Assembly: GCF_040822065.1 (NCBI RefSeq)
Contig: NZ_CP162005.1
Location: 2,728,001-2,792,000, forward strand
Reading direction: 5' to 3'
Length of the DNA stretch: 64,000 bases
DNA from: Pedobacter sp. WC2423
Lineage (GTDB): Bacteria; Bacteroidota; Bacteroidia; Sphingobacteriales; Sphingobacteriaceae
In this document: piece by piece, positions 53,707-63,064 of the stretch
Layout: every line of letters begins with the position of its first letter
Numbering within the stretch: position 1 is the stretch's first letter
Program-made: the position numbers and the translations under genes
Notes under the pieces: model-generated
Told to the model about the DNA's origin: nothing
Seen by the model: the letters and a program-made list of their open reading frames with translations, nothing else
Database searches by the model: none

Positions 53707-54396
53707 CTATTTTTTATTCGAACCTAATACTTCATCAATCATTCCGAAGCTTTTGGCTTCATCAGCTTTCATCCAGTAATCACGGTCAGATGCTTTTTCC
53801 ACCCATTCGTAAGTCTGTCCTGAATGGTCAGAAATGATATCATATAATTCTTTTTTCAATTTAAGCATCTCTCTTAAATTGATCTCCATATCTGAAGCCA
53901 CACCTTGTGAACCTCCTGAAGGCTGGTGGATCATCACACGTGAGTGTGTTAATGCTGCACGTTTACCTTTAGCACCTGCTACTAATAAAACTGCGCCCAT
54001 TGATGCTGCCATACCTGTACAGATAGTAGCTACATCAGGAGTAATGTACTGCATGGTATCATAAATACCTAAACCAGCATAAACAGATCCACCCGGTGAA
54101 TTGATATAAATCTGGATATCTCTGTTGTTATCAGTTGACTGTAAAAACAGTAATTGTGCCTGAATGATATTTGCATTACCATCATGGATCGCATCCCCTA
54201 AAAAGATAATTCTGTCCATCATTAAACGGGAGAAAACATCCATCTGAGCAACGTTCAACTGACGTTCTTCAATGATGTATGGGGTCATGCTTTTTGGTGA
54301 ACTATTTGTGTGACCAATATAACGATCTACATTTAAGCCGTTTATACGGTGATGTTTAACTGCATATTTTCTAAATTCGTCTTTATCTATATTCAT
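53707..54396 (-). CDS. clpP: ATP-dependent Clp protease proteolytic subunit
   Basis: 229 aa serine protease of the tetradecameric Clp chamber. Catalytic Ser132 in CTGMAASMGAV and His157 in RVMIHQPSGG. A 248-bp gap to tig has the tig terminator; I saw no further element in it. Confidence 0.97.
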   Translation of the reverse strand: MNIDKDEFRKYAVKHHRINGLNVDRYIGHTNSSPKSMTPYIIEERQLNVAQMDVFSRLMMDRIIFLGDAIHDGNANIIQAQLLFLQSTDNNRDIQIYINSPGGSVYAGLGIYDTMQYITPDVATICTGMAASMGAVLLVAGAKGKRAALTHSRVMIHQPSGGSQGVASDMEINLREMLKLKKELYDIISDHSGQTYEWVEKASDRDYWMKADEAKSFGMIDEVLGSNKK

Positions 54397-54586
54397 CTGT
54401 ATATAAGTTTATCGAGTTTCTATTTTTGTTTTGTGGTTTGACTGAGCGCCCTTTTTACAGGGGACTAGCTTTTATCAAATCCAAATTAATCAAACTAAGT
54501 TGACAAATTATTTGGTTATTGTAAAATTAACCAGCTTTTTAAATTCAGCTTATTAATTTACAAAGTTCAGAAATAGCTTTATATAA

Positions 54587-54615
54587 GTAAGGCGGCTTTA
54601 ATAAAGCCGCCTTAC
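54587..54615 (-). terminator. Intrinsic terminator of tig
   Basis: A near-perfect palindrome, 13-bp stem with a 3-nt loop, GTAAGGCGGCTTT around AAT, 30 bp past the tig stop. On the minus strand a mixed A/T run follows. Confidence 0.8.
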
Positions 54616-54644
54616 GATAAGATTAAAGAAATTTGAGAAACCTG

Positions 54645-56000
54645 TTATACAGATTCAACTAACTCTTGAAATTTATTATAAGCTATATCTTTTTGGTCTA
54701 AAGTGGCAACCGACTGAATGTATTCAAAAACTTTAATTGCTTTTACCTCTTCGAATATACGGTTTGCATTGTCTTTTTCCTGCAGGAAGGTAGCTGTGTA
54801 TTGTGACAACTGATCTTCCGGCATTGGAGCTGGACTGTACATTCTGAATTGTGCATCTAAACGTTGTTTAGCTGTTTGGAATACATCTTCGTATTTAATT
54901 TCGATACTGTTGTCTTTAATGATTTTATTTTCAATTAAAGTCCATTTCAGGTTTTTCGCAAAATCGTTATAACCTTCTTCCAGTTCTGCATCAGATAATT
55001 TTTCGTTGGTAGCTTTTAACCACTTTCTTAAAAATTCATCCGGCAAATCCATTTTCACGTTTTCAGTTAACTGAGTGTACATGTCATTTTGCAGTTTGCG
55101 ATCCGCATCCTGTTTAAACATACCTTCAATTTCTTCTGTGATTTTTGCTGTAAAACCAGCTTCGTCAGTAACGATACCTTCACCAAATATTTTATCAAAG
55201 AACTCCTGGTTCAAATCAGATTCCTCTAAGCGGTTAATATTTTTAACCGTTACCTGGAATTTAGATTGCAGATCCTTAGCTTCATCCTCACCAATGTTTA
55301 ACAACTTAGCGATTACCGCCTGATTGTTCCCTAATGCTTTCTGAAGATCTAATTCAAGTACTGCATCTTTTTTAAGTCCGATTAAAGATTTTAAAATTGC
55401 TTTGTCTTTAACCTGATCTAAACGGATAGAACCAGTATTGGTAATTCCACCTTCAAAAACTGAACCATCAGGAGAAAGTTGTGCTAATTCGGCATAAAGT
55501 ACATCATCGTCTGCCGAAACTTCCGGGTTTGTCATTTTGCCATAGCTGCGGCGGATGTTTTTGATACGGGAAGCTAAAGTCTCGTCATCTGCTTTTACAT
55601 TGTATTGTGTAAATTTATCTTTCGCAGTGATGTTAACTTCAACTGCTGGAGCCAGACCAATTTCATAGTCAAATTCAAAAGCATCAGTACCATCCCATTT
55701 AAAATCTTTAGTGTTATCTACAACCGGAACTGGCTGACCAAGGATTTCAACTTTATTTTCTGTCAGGAATTTATTCAGGTTTTCGCTTAATAAAGCGTTT
55801 ATAGTTTCAACAAGGATACTTCTACCATACATTTTCTTAATATGAGCAGCAGGAACCATTCCTTTACGGAATCCCGGAAGGGTAGATTTTTTCGCTTGTT
55901 CTTTAATAGTTTTATCGACCTTTTCAGTATAATCTTCAGGCGAAATTTTAATCTTTACAACTGCGTTTAAGTTGTCAATTTTTTCCTGTGTAATATTCAT
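54645..56000 (-). CDS. tig: Trigger factor
   Basis: 451 aa ribosome-associated chaperone. The ribosome-binding loop signature (GFRKG) is in LPGFRKGMVPAA (40-51), with the N-terminal domain in 1-120, a degenerate central PPIase-like domain and a helical C-terminal domain. It is upstream of clpP and clpX, the standard quality-control cluster. Confidence 0.93.
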   Translation of the reverse strand: MNITQEKIDNLNAVVKIKISPEDYTEKVDKTIKEQAKKSTLPGFRKGMVPAAHIKKMYGRSILVETINALLSENLNKFLTENKVEILGQPVPVVDNTKDFKWDGTDAFEFDYEIGLAPAVEVNITAKDKFTQYNVKADDETLASRIKNIRRSYGKMTNPEVSADDDVLYAELAQLSPDGSVFEGGITNTGSIRLDQVKDKAILKSLIGLKKDAVLELDLQKALGNNQAVIAKLLNIGEDEAKDLQSKFQVTVKNINRLEESDLNQEFFDKIFGEGIVTDEAGFTAKITEEIEGMFKQDADRKLQNDMYTQLTENVKMDLPDEFLRKWLKATNEKLSDAELEEGYNDFAKNLKWTLIENKIIKDNSIEIKYEDVFQTAKQRLDAQFRMYSPAPMPEDQLSQYTATFLQEKDNANRIFEEVKAIKVFEYIQSVATLDQKDIAYNKFQELVESV

Positions 56001-56116
56001 CTTTCTAAATCAATGGTGTTTAAATGTCTTTTTATTGAAATCCCGCCGGTATTCATGGAGGATTTACGCGTATGAAGGATATAAACTCTTCGATACCCCC
56101 TCTTCAATAGAGGTGC

Positions 56117-56124
56117 CAAAAGTA
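56117..56124 (-). promoter_or_regulatory. Candidate -7 box upstream of tig
   Basis: TACTTTTG on the minus strand matches TAnnTTTG exactly, 116 nt before the tig ATG. A 5-bp hairpin (CCTCT/AGAGG, about 56098-56112) lies at the predicted start of the transcript. No -33 TTG is evident. Confidence 0.3.
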
Positions 56125-56179
56125 TTAATTTTCCCGAATAAGACATAGTTAATTATCAAATTGTGTTTTTAATGTTATT

Positions 56180-56416
56180 TTAAGCCGCATTTTTTGCAGA
56201 AAAATCAGGTTTAAGAATTAGTTGAAGACCTGACAAATATTGCTCTCTTAATTTACGGGTTTCATCAACTGTAAAAGTATTGCCTTCTACAGCACAGCTG
56301 CTGGCTGATAATAAAATCTCATTATACTCTTTATAATCTTCTCTATGGAAACTTTCAACAATGATTTCGTTGTATTCCAATAAGACTAAATCATATTTTC
56401 TGAGCAGCTTATTCAT
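56180..56416 (-). CDS. Small protein with a Fic-like inhibitory-helix motif
   Basis: 78 aa. The middle, SASSCAVEGNTFTVDETRKL (37-56), looks like the N-terminal helix of Fic family proteins and contains the inhibitory motif S/T-x3-E-G/N (SCAVEG). Right after it the sequence stops being Fic-like and ends about 20 residues later, with no Fic catalytic core (HPFxxGNGR) downstream. Either a truncated remnant, or a free-standing antitoxin-like piece (compare the VbhA-type). It lies between tig and tRNA-Leu(UAG). Confidence 0.55.
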   Translation of the reverse strand: MNKLLRKYDLVLLEYNEIIVESFHREDYKEYNEILLSASSCAVEGNTFTVDETRKLREQYLSGLQLILKPDFSAKNAA

Positions 56417-56503
56417 TTTTGCACCTCAATAACAGTACAAAATTAACCTAATTTATCGGACTAGCTGCAAGTAAAGTATCAATAAAAAACCTCTTAAAAT
56501 AAA

Positions 56504-56535
56504 AATGGTGACAGATAATTAAATCTATCACCATT
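56504..56535 (-). terminator. Intrinsic terminator of tRNA-Leu(UAG)
   Basis: Inverted arms AATGGTGACAGAT and ATCTATCACCATT pair at 12 of 13 positions, loop AATTAA, followed on the minus strand by TTTTATTTTAAGAGG. It begins 4 bp past the tRNA end. Confidence 0.8.
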
Positions 56536-56539
56536 CTTG

Positions 56540-56621
56540 TGCGGATGAAGGGACTCGAACCCCCACGCCGTGAAGCGCCAGATCCTAAGTCTGGTGCGGC
56601 TACCAATTACGCCACATCCGC
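56540..56621 (-). tRNA. tRNA-Leu(UAG)
   Basis: 82 nt, class II. The acceptor GCGGATG pairs with CATCCGC, and the anticodon stem is CCAGA/TCTGG with loop CTTAGGA, giving anticodon UAG for CUA and other CUN codons. CCA is not encoded. It is the third tRNA-Leu gene in the window. Confidence 0.95.
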
Positions 56622-56648
56622 AGTTAGGAATTGTTTTTGTTTGGACTG

Positions 56649-56677
56649 CAAAGATAGAGATAGTTATCAATTATCAA
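56649..56677 (-). promoter_or_regulatory. Promoter of tRNA-Leu(UAG)
   Basis: The -7 box TATCTTTG (56656 down to 56649) matches TAnnTTTG, and a TTG (56677-56675) lies 18 nt upstream at about -33. It is 27 nt before the mature 5' end. Confidence 0.55.
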
Positions 56678-56733
56678 AAACCTTTTGCATTTATTTCACC
56701 CCTAAACAGCTAACGCATTCATTTTAAGCCAAT

Positions 56734-57531
56734 TTATTTTAATTCTTTTTGCAACTGAAATAAATATTGAACCGCTTTGACCAATCTGCTGCCATACCAA
56801 GAGAACATTTCTCCGTCTACCAGCATTACTTTGGCCGCTGGAATTGCTATTTTCAACTCTTCAATATGCTTTTCCCGGAAAGGGTAAGGCTCCGAAGAGA
56901 GTAAAATCAGTTCCGGCTTTAATGCAGCCAGCTCCTGAAGTTCGATTTCAGGGTAACGATCTGTCTTAATTACATTGGTCAGTCCGTTTTTAACCAAAAT
57001 ATCATCAATAAAAGTATTTCTTCCGGCCAGCATATAAGGCCCCTTCCAGATCAGGTAAGCGACTGTTTTATCAATCCCCTGTTCTAAAGCTAAAGTTTGC
57101 AGATCTGTAAAGCCCGCATTGATCAGATAATTTAAATAAGCCGCCTCAGGTTGCCTGTCTACTAATTCTGCGATCTGCGTTATAGTTTTCATTGCATCTT
57201 CCAGCGTAAAGATATCACTCATCCATACCGGAAAATCTTTCCGCAGCAATTCTATGTCTTCTTTCGTATTCTCTTCTTTATTACCAATAATCAGATCAGG
57301 TTTCAAACTTCTGATCAGCTCGATATTCAGCTTTTTCGTGCCTCCTACTTTAGTTTTAGCTTTAAACTGCTGCGCAGGATGAATGCAAAACTTAGTCAGT
57401 CCGATCACTTCTTCATTTAATCCCAGTTCGAATAATAATTCGGTTTGGGAAGGCACAATAGAGATGATCCGCTTTGGCGGATAATTTAGCGCAATGGTTT
57501 GATTAAGCTGATCGGTAAACTGACGTAACAT
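56734..57531 (-). CDS. BtuF-like metal/cobalamin receptor without signal peptide
   Basis: 265 aa helical-backbone metal receptor (BtuF/FepB fold): PKRIISIVPSQTELLFELGL (19-38), KVGGTKKLNIELIRSLKPDLII, and a YPEIELQELAALKPELILLS C-terminal half. Such proteins normally carry a signal or lipobox, but this one starts directly with the fold (MLRQFTDQLNQT) and seems cytoplasmic. It is 17 bp after the ABC ATPase stop. A perfect -7 box (TATATTTG, 57543-57536) lies right before its ATG, so it may also be made from a nearly leaderless transcript. Confidence 0.85.
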   Translation of the reverse strand: MLRQFTDQLNQTIALNYPPKRIISIVPSQTELLFELGLNEEVIGLTKFCIHPAQQFKAKTKVGGTKKLNIELIRSLKPDLIIGNKEENTKEDIELLRKDFPVWMSDIFTLEDAMKTITQIAELVDRQPEAAYLNYLINAGFTDLQTLALEQGIDKTVAYLIWKGPYMLAGRNTFIDDILVKNGLTNVIKTDRYPEIELQELAALKPELILLSSEPYPFREKHIEELKIAIPAAKVMLVDGEMFSWYGSRLVKAVQYLFQLQKELK

Positions 57532-57548
57532 GGAACAAATATACTTTT

Positions 57549-58232
57549 TTATACGCCCACCTGAAGATCTTCACTGATTACTCCATCAAGCAAATGTAAA
57601 ATCCGGGTGCCATAACCTGCATTGATTTCAGAGTGCGTTACCTGGATAATCGTAATGTTTTCTTCTTCATTCAGTTTTTTGAAAAGATCCATGATCTGCA
57701 AAGCCTGTGCAGACTGTAAATTCCCAGTCGGCTCATCTGCCAGGATAATCAGTGGTTGTGCTGCCAGTGCTCTTGCAATCCCCACCAACTGCTGCTGACC
57801 TCCCGATAGCTGATTCGGAAAAAGATCTTTTTTAGCCACCATATTAAAGCGATCAAGCATTTCTGCTACACGGCTTTTGCGTTCCGCGCTGCCTACCTTT
57901 TTATAAAGTAAAGGTGCTTCAATATTCTCGGCAACAGTCATTTCATCTATCAAATGATAAGCCTGGAAAACAAAACCGATATGATTTCTGTAAAGCTCTA
58001 TCCTGCGGCGCTCATTCAGGGAAACTACATTTTCGCCCATAAACTCATAACTGCCATAAGTAGGTTCTTCCAGCATCCCCAAAATATTCAGTAAAGTAGA
58101 TTTCCCGGCACCAGAAGGCCCCATAATCGAAACAAACTCACCTTGCTGAATGGTTGTGCTCACATGTCTGAGGATATAACTTTTCAGTCCCTTGTTTGCA
58201 TAGTATTTTTCTATATTCTGTAATTGTATCAT
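57549..58232 (-). CDS. ABC transporter ATP-binding protein (MacB/LolD type)
   Basis: 227 aa. Walker A GPSGAGKST (38-46), Q-loop at FVFQ, signature LSGGQQQ (142-148; QQQ instead of the usual QRQ), Walker B LIILADE (161-167). It powers the FtsX-type permeases upstream in the same run. These export lipoproteins, antimicrobial peptides or transduce signals; which is not known. Confidence 0.93.
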   Translation of the reverse strand: MIQLQNIEKYYANKGLKSYILRHVSTTIQQGEFVSIMGPSGAGKSTLLNILGMLEEPTYGSYEFMGENVVSLNERRRIELYRNHIGFVFQAYHLIDEMTVAENIEAPLLYKKVGSAERKSRVAEMLDRFNMVAKKDLFPNQLSGGQQQLVGIARALAAQPLIILADEPTGNLQSAQALQIMDLFKKLNEEENITIIQVTHSEINAGYGTRILHLLDGVISEDLQVGV

Positions 58233-58269
58233 GTTTGGATAAATATAAGATTTAGTATTCTATTTGTAT

Positions 58270-60663
58270 TTATTCGTCTTTTAAAGCATCTGCGGGGTTA
58301 GTTCTGGCAGCGCTGAAAGAGCGGAAACTCACCGTCAGCAAGGTTGCTGCCATTGAAATTGAGGTTACCATTAAAAAAGGCCAGATATTTAACTCAATCC
58401 TGTACGCATAACCAGATAACCATTTATCGATGAGCAGATAGGCTATTGGCCAGGCAATCAGGTTAGCTAAAAGCACCAGCACGATAAAGGAAAAATTCAA
58501 CAGACTAACCAATTCTAAAGTACCCGCACCCAAAACCCTGCGTATTGCCATTTCCTTAGTTCTTTGTGTAGCAACAAAAGAAATCAATCCAAACAAACCA
58601 ATAAAAGATATAAAAACGATGACTAATGCAAATGCTTTAAACAGCATACCCATTAGCTGCTCACTCTCATAATATTTATTGAGCTGTTCTTCCATAAAGG
58701 TTGCCTCATACACATGATCCGGATAAACAGAATTCCATATAGATTCTATGTTTTTCATTGTGGCAGGAATATTTTGCGTATTTATTTTAACAGCAATTAC
58801 CCTGGCCTTTTTACGGTTTTTATGGAATAGGACCGGCGATATGGTCTCTCTTAGATTTGTATTGTTAAAGTCTTTCACCACCCCCACAATGGAGATCTGA
58901 TCAGCACTTCCACCCAATGCAACTTTTTGTCCGATCGCATCTTCGGGGCTAACCATATTTAATTTTTTAAGGAAGGTCTCATTGACAATATACTCCTGTA
59001 AACTATCATTCTCAGAAAAACCCTTTCCTGAAATCAGTTGTAAATTAAACGTTTTAAAATAAGCTGCATCTGCATATTTACTGCCCACCTGAAACCCTGG
59101 TTTCTTTCCATTATAAGAGAAATTAATATGATCAACATCCATTGAGGAAGGGCCATTACTGCATAAACTTGCAAAACGTGCCCCAGTTTCATTCAATATC
59201 CTTGTTTTCAACAGTCCATACTTTAACCTACTGAGACTATCACCTGGAACATCTACCATGGCAATTGCCGTAGGATTAAATCCCAATGGTTTTTCCCGCA
59301 TATATTTCATTTGTTTCATGATGATAAACGTTCCGGTCATCAGAACAACAGTAAGCGTAAACTGGAATACAACCAATACCTTACGCAAAACAATACCACC
59401 CAAATTACCCAGGCTAACTTTGTTTTTGATGGCCAGCATAGGATTAAAACCTGACATCACCATCGCCGGATAAAAACCAGCAATCAGACTAATGAACAGT
59501 ACAAGTCCGATCATGAAAACAAAAATTACCGGATGAGCCAGCATACTAAAAGAGATCTTTTCCCTGAATAAGGAATTCATGCCTGGTAAGGCAGCCTCTG
59601 TCAATACACAAGCGATCAGTAAAGCGAAAATGGTAATGGCTAATGTTTCGGTCAGAAACTGAACCATCAGCTGTTTTCGTCTGCCACCCATTACTTTACG
59701 CACCCCTATCTCTTTAGAGCGGCCTATGGACTGGGCAGTTGCCAGGTTAATAAAATTGATACAAGCTGTGAGCATTAAAAACACACCAATTGCGACCAGG
59801 CCAGCCAATTGACTTTTCTCTATAATCTTCCCCGAAAAATTGCCATAGTTTGCATCCTGATGAAGTTCAGCTAATGGTTGAAAAAAATGATCTTCTTTAC
59901 CATTTGATTCTTTATCTGTATAATATTTTTTCAGAAAAGCATTTTTAGGACCTTCCAGATCAGCAACGTCCACTCCTTTTTTTAATAAAATATAGACTTC
60001 TGAACTGGATGATACAGCATACCAATCTTTCATATCTTTATTTTCATACCCCGCATAGGCTATTGCAATATTTATAGGATTACTATTGTTTTCAGGAATA
60101 TCCGCAAATACACCTGTTACTTTAAGGAGCTTATCCCGGTATTGAAAAGTCTGTCCAACTGCTTTATGCCAATCACCAAAAAATCTGGAAGCCATTTTCT
60201 GAGAAAGCGCAACAGTATTCGGTTGTACCAGCGCTTGTTGCGGATTTCCTTCCAGCCAGGTATAATCGAATATCCTGAAAAAGCCTGATTCTACATAAAA
60301 TACGTCTTCAGCTGTTTTCAACCTCACGTTCCCTGACTCGTCTTTTACCTTGATTATTCCACCATCGCGCTGTAATGCAGCAACCTCTTCCAGCATGCCA
60401 AAGTCATTGCGCATAGCTGCCGCCAAAGGTCTTGGAACTCCACTTTGAAAGTCTTCTTTAGCTGTATATTTCCAATAAGAAACTACCCTGTAAATCCGCT
60501 CTTTATTGACAAATTGCTGATCAAAACTCAGCTGGTACCTGATAAAGATGAAAATAAGGATACAGCTGGCCATACCTACAGATAAACCTGCAATATTGAT
60601 AAAGGTATATCCTCTATTCTTCCAGAGGTTTCTGAATGCGATTTTGAGATTGAGTCTAAACAT
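58270..60663 (-). CDS. ABC transporter permease (MacB/FtsX type)
   Basis: 797 aa, two FtsX domains (eight helices: one near residues 20-40, three around 280-400, one near 430, three in the last 130 residues) with MacB-like periplasmic parts. N-terminus MFRLNLKIAFRNLWKNRGYT is shared with the next permease, showing recent duplication. The hallmark GxRKVMGGRRKQL and KEMAIRRVLGAGTLELVSLL segments precede the helices. Confidence 0.93.
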   Translation of the reverse strand: MFRLNLKIAFRNLWKNRGYTFINIAGLSVGMASCILIFIFIRYQLSFDQQFVNKERIYRVVSYWKYTAKEDFQSGVPRPLAAAMRNDFGMLEEVAALQRDGGIIKVKDESGNVRLKTAEDVFYVESGFFRIFDYTWLEGNPQQALVQPNTVALSQKMASRFFGDWHKAVGQTFQYRDKLLKVTGVFADIPENNSNPINIAIAYAGYENKDMKDWYAVSSSSEVYILLKKGVDVADLEGPKNAFLKKYYTDKESNGKEDHFFQPLAELHQDANYGNFSGKIIEKSQLAGLVAIGVFLMLTACINFINLATAQSIGRSKEIGVRKVMGGRRKQLMVQFLTETLAITIFALLIACVLTEAALPGMNSLFREKISFSMLAHPVIFVFMIGLVLFISLIAGFYPAMVMSGFNPMLAIKNKVSLGNLGGIVLRKVLVVFQFTLTVVLMTGTFIIMKQMKYMREKPLGFNPTAIAMVDVPGDSLSRLKYGLLKTRILNETGARFASLCSNGPSSMDVDHINFSYNGKKPGFQVGSKYADAAYFKTFNLQLISGKGFSENDSLQEYIVNETFLKKLNMVSPEDAIGQKVALGGSADQISIVGVVKDFNNTNLRETISPVLFHKNRKKARVIAVKINTQNIPATMKNIESIWNSVYPDHVYEATFMEEQLNKYYESEQLMGMLFKAFALVIVFISFIGLFGLISFVATQRTKEMAIRRVLGAGTLELVSLLNFSFIVLVLLANLIAWPIAYLLIDKWLSGYAYRIELNIWPFLMVTSISMAATLLTVSFRSFSAARTNPADALKDE

Positions 60664-60674
60664 CCTGCGTTTTT

Positions 60675-63062
60675 TTATTCATATTTAAGCGCATCTACCG
60701 GATTGGTTTTCGCCGCCTTATAAGAGCGGAAACTTACGGTAATCAGCGTAATCATCAGTGAAATAAACATGGCGGCTGCAAAAGGCCAGATACTAAGCGT
60801 AATGCGGTAAGCATAACCAGATAACCATTTTTGAATAAAAATATAGGCGACCGGCCAGGCAATCAGATTCGCCAATAAAATCAGGAAAATAAAAGTTGTA
60901 TTCAGCATACTGACCAGCTCAAATACACTTGCGCCCAATACTTTACGAATAGCCATTTCTTTGGTTCTTTGTACTGCAACGAAAGAGATCAGGCCAAATA
61001 AACCGATGAAAGAAATAAATATGATAACCAGTGCAAATACTTTGAACAGCGTACCCATTACCTGCTCGCTTTCATAATATTTATTGATTTTATCGTCCAT
61101 AAAATCAGAAGAATAAACATAGTCCGGATAATATTCATTCCAGATTTTCTCTGCATGCTTCATCACATCCGGAATTTGCTGCGCATCCATTTTCACAGAA
61201 AGAGCAGCATAACCATCTTTACGTGTCGTCATCAAAATAGGAGAAATTGATTCTCTGAGGCTCTTATTATTGAAGTCCTTTACCACGCCAACTACCTGAG
61301 CACGATGATCGCTTAAAATAATCATCTTCCCGATAGCATCCTGTGGATGTACAACCTTTAACTTCTTTAATAAAGTTTCATTCACCACATATTCACGGAT
61401 CGTATCACTTTTAGTCAAAAATCTGCCAGCCAAAAGCTGCAATCCGAAAGTCTTCAAATAATCCGCATCAATAAACTTGATATTGGCTTGGAAATCTTCC
61501 ATCACAGTGCCATCGTAATAAAATTCATTCGTCAGGTTACTTTCAGCAGCGGGCGCAGAATTACAAAAACTTACGGCTAAAACACCAGGCTCGTTCAGAA
61601 TCCTGGTTTTAAGAATATCAAACTTCAGTTTACTCAAACTATCTGATGGAACATTGATCAGCGCTATTGCCGATGAATTAAATCCAAGAGGCTTTTCTCT
61701 CATAAATTTCATTTGCATCAGAATAACCAATGTACCAGTAACCAGTACAATTGTGATGGAGAATTGAACAACAACCAGCACCTTACGTAATATTCCACCA
61801 CCATGTCTGATATTCACCTTGTTTTTAATAGCCAGCGCCGGACTAAATCCTGACATCACCATTGCAGGGTAAAAGCCGGATAAAAAGCCGACAAATAAGA
61901 CCATACAAAGAATAAATACAAAAATGACCGGGTTCTCCAGCAGATTGAACGTTATTTTTTCTTTAAACAGAGCTGACATGCCCGGCAAAGCAATTTCTGT
62001 GATTGCGCAGGCCATTAATAATGCAATGAAAGTCAGCAGCATTGTTTCCGTCAGGAATTGGATCATGAGTTGTTTTTTACCACTTCCCATGACCTTGCGT
62101 ACACCAACTTCTTTAGACCTGCCTGCCGCTTGTGCAGTAGCCAGGTTAATGAAGTTGATGCATGCGGTAATTAGCAGCAACACACCTATCGCTGTAAGGC
62201 CAAGCAGTTCACTTTTACTGGTTATTTTGCCAGAAAAATTACTGAAACGTTCATCTGTATGGATTTCATCAAGCGGTTGAAAAAGATGATCTGGTTTTCC
62301 AACTGTCTTTTCGACATAGTATTTTTTCAGGAATGCAACTTTTGGACGCTCCAGATCAGCAATTGTTACACCTGGTTTGAGTAAAATATAGCATTCAGAA
62401 TCTGAAGATATTGATCCCCAGCGTTTTTGATTTCTATGTTCAAAGCTTGCATAAGAAATTGCAATATTAATCACATTACTATTATTCTCTGGAATATCAG
62501 CGAATACCCCGGTAACTTTAAGATCCTTATCATTTTTAAAATTGATAGTTTTGCCGATGGCCTGATGCCAGTCTCCAAAAAACCGCTCAGCCGTCTTTTG
62601 AGAAAGTGCGACTGTATTCGGCTCTTTTAAAGCCTGCTCCGGATTTCCGTGCAACCACTGATAATCAAATATTTTAAAGAAATCAGGCGCTGCATAAAAT
62701 GCCCTGTCTTTAATCTTGACTTTCACATTTCCTTTGGAATCTTTGATTTTAATTATTCCCCATACCGATTCTAACGCAGCAACATTTTCCAGCATTCCAA
62801 AATCATTGCGCATCGCATTAGCTAAAGGCAAGGGCACTGCATTATCAAATTCTTCACCGCCAGCATAATATGCATGGCTAACTACCCGGTAAATTCTGTC
62901 TTTGTTTTTATACCGCTGATCAAAGCTCAATTGATAACTGATAAATAAATAGATCAGGATGCAGCCCGCCATACCAATAGATAAACCCGCTATATTAATC
63001 AAAGTATAACTCTTGTTTTTCCAAAGGTTCCTCAGGGCAATTTTAAGATTGAGTCTGAACAT
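60675..63062 (-). CDS. ABC transporter permease (MacB/FtsX type), paralogue
   Basis: 795 aa, closely similar over its full length to the permease just downstream (for example N-terminus MFRLNLKIALRNLWKNKSYT, and the same KEMAIRKVLGASVFELVSML block). It has the same eight-helix double FtsX layout. Gaps to the neighbours are 11 and 2 bp, so the series is one transcript. Confidence 0.93.
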   Translation of the reverse strand: MFRLNLKIALRNLWKNKSYTLINIAGLSIGMAGCILIYLFISYQLSFDQRYKNKDRIYRVVSHAYYAGGEEFDNAVPLPLANAMRNDFGMLENVAALESVWGIIKIKDSKGNVKVKIKDRAFYAAPDFFKIFDYQWLHGNPEQALKEPNTVALSQKTAERFFGDWHQAIGKTINFKNDKDLKVTGVFADIPENNSNVINIAISYASFEHRNQKRWGSISSDSECYILLKPGVTIADLERPKVAFLKKYYVEKTVGKPDHLFQPLDEIHTDERFSNFSGKITSKSELLGLTAIGVLLLITACINFINLATAQAAGRSKEVGVRKVMGSGKKQLMIQFLTETMLLTFIALLMACAITEIALPGMSALFKEKITFNLLENPVIFVFILCMVLFVGFLSGFYPAMVMSGFSPALAIKNKVNIRHGGGILRKVLVVVQFSITIVLVTGTLVILMQMKFMREKPLGFNSSAIALINVPSDSLSKLKFDILKTRILNEPGVLAVSFCNSAPAAESNLTNEFYYDGTVMEDFQANIKFIDADYLKTFGLQLLAGRFLTKSDTIREYVVNETLLKKLKVVHPQDAIGKMIILSDHRAQVVGVVKDFNNKSLRESISPILMTTRKDGYAALSVKMDAQQIPDVMKHAEKIWNEYYPDYVYSSDFMDDKINKYYESEQVMGTLFKVFALVIIFISFIGLFGLISFVAVQRTKEMAIRKVLGASVFELVSMLNTTFIFLILLANLIAWPVAYIFIQKWLSGYAYRITLSIWPFAAAMFISLMITLITVSFRSYKAAKTNPVDALKYE

Positions 63063-63064
63063 GA

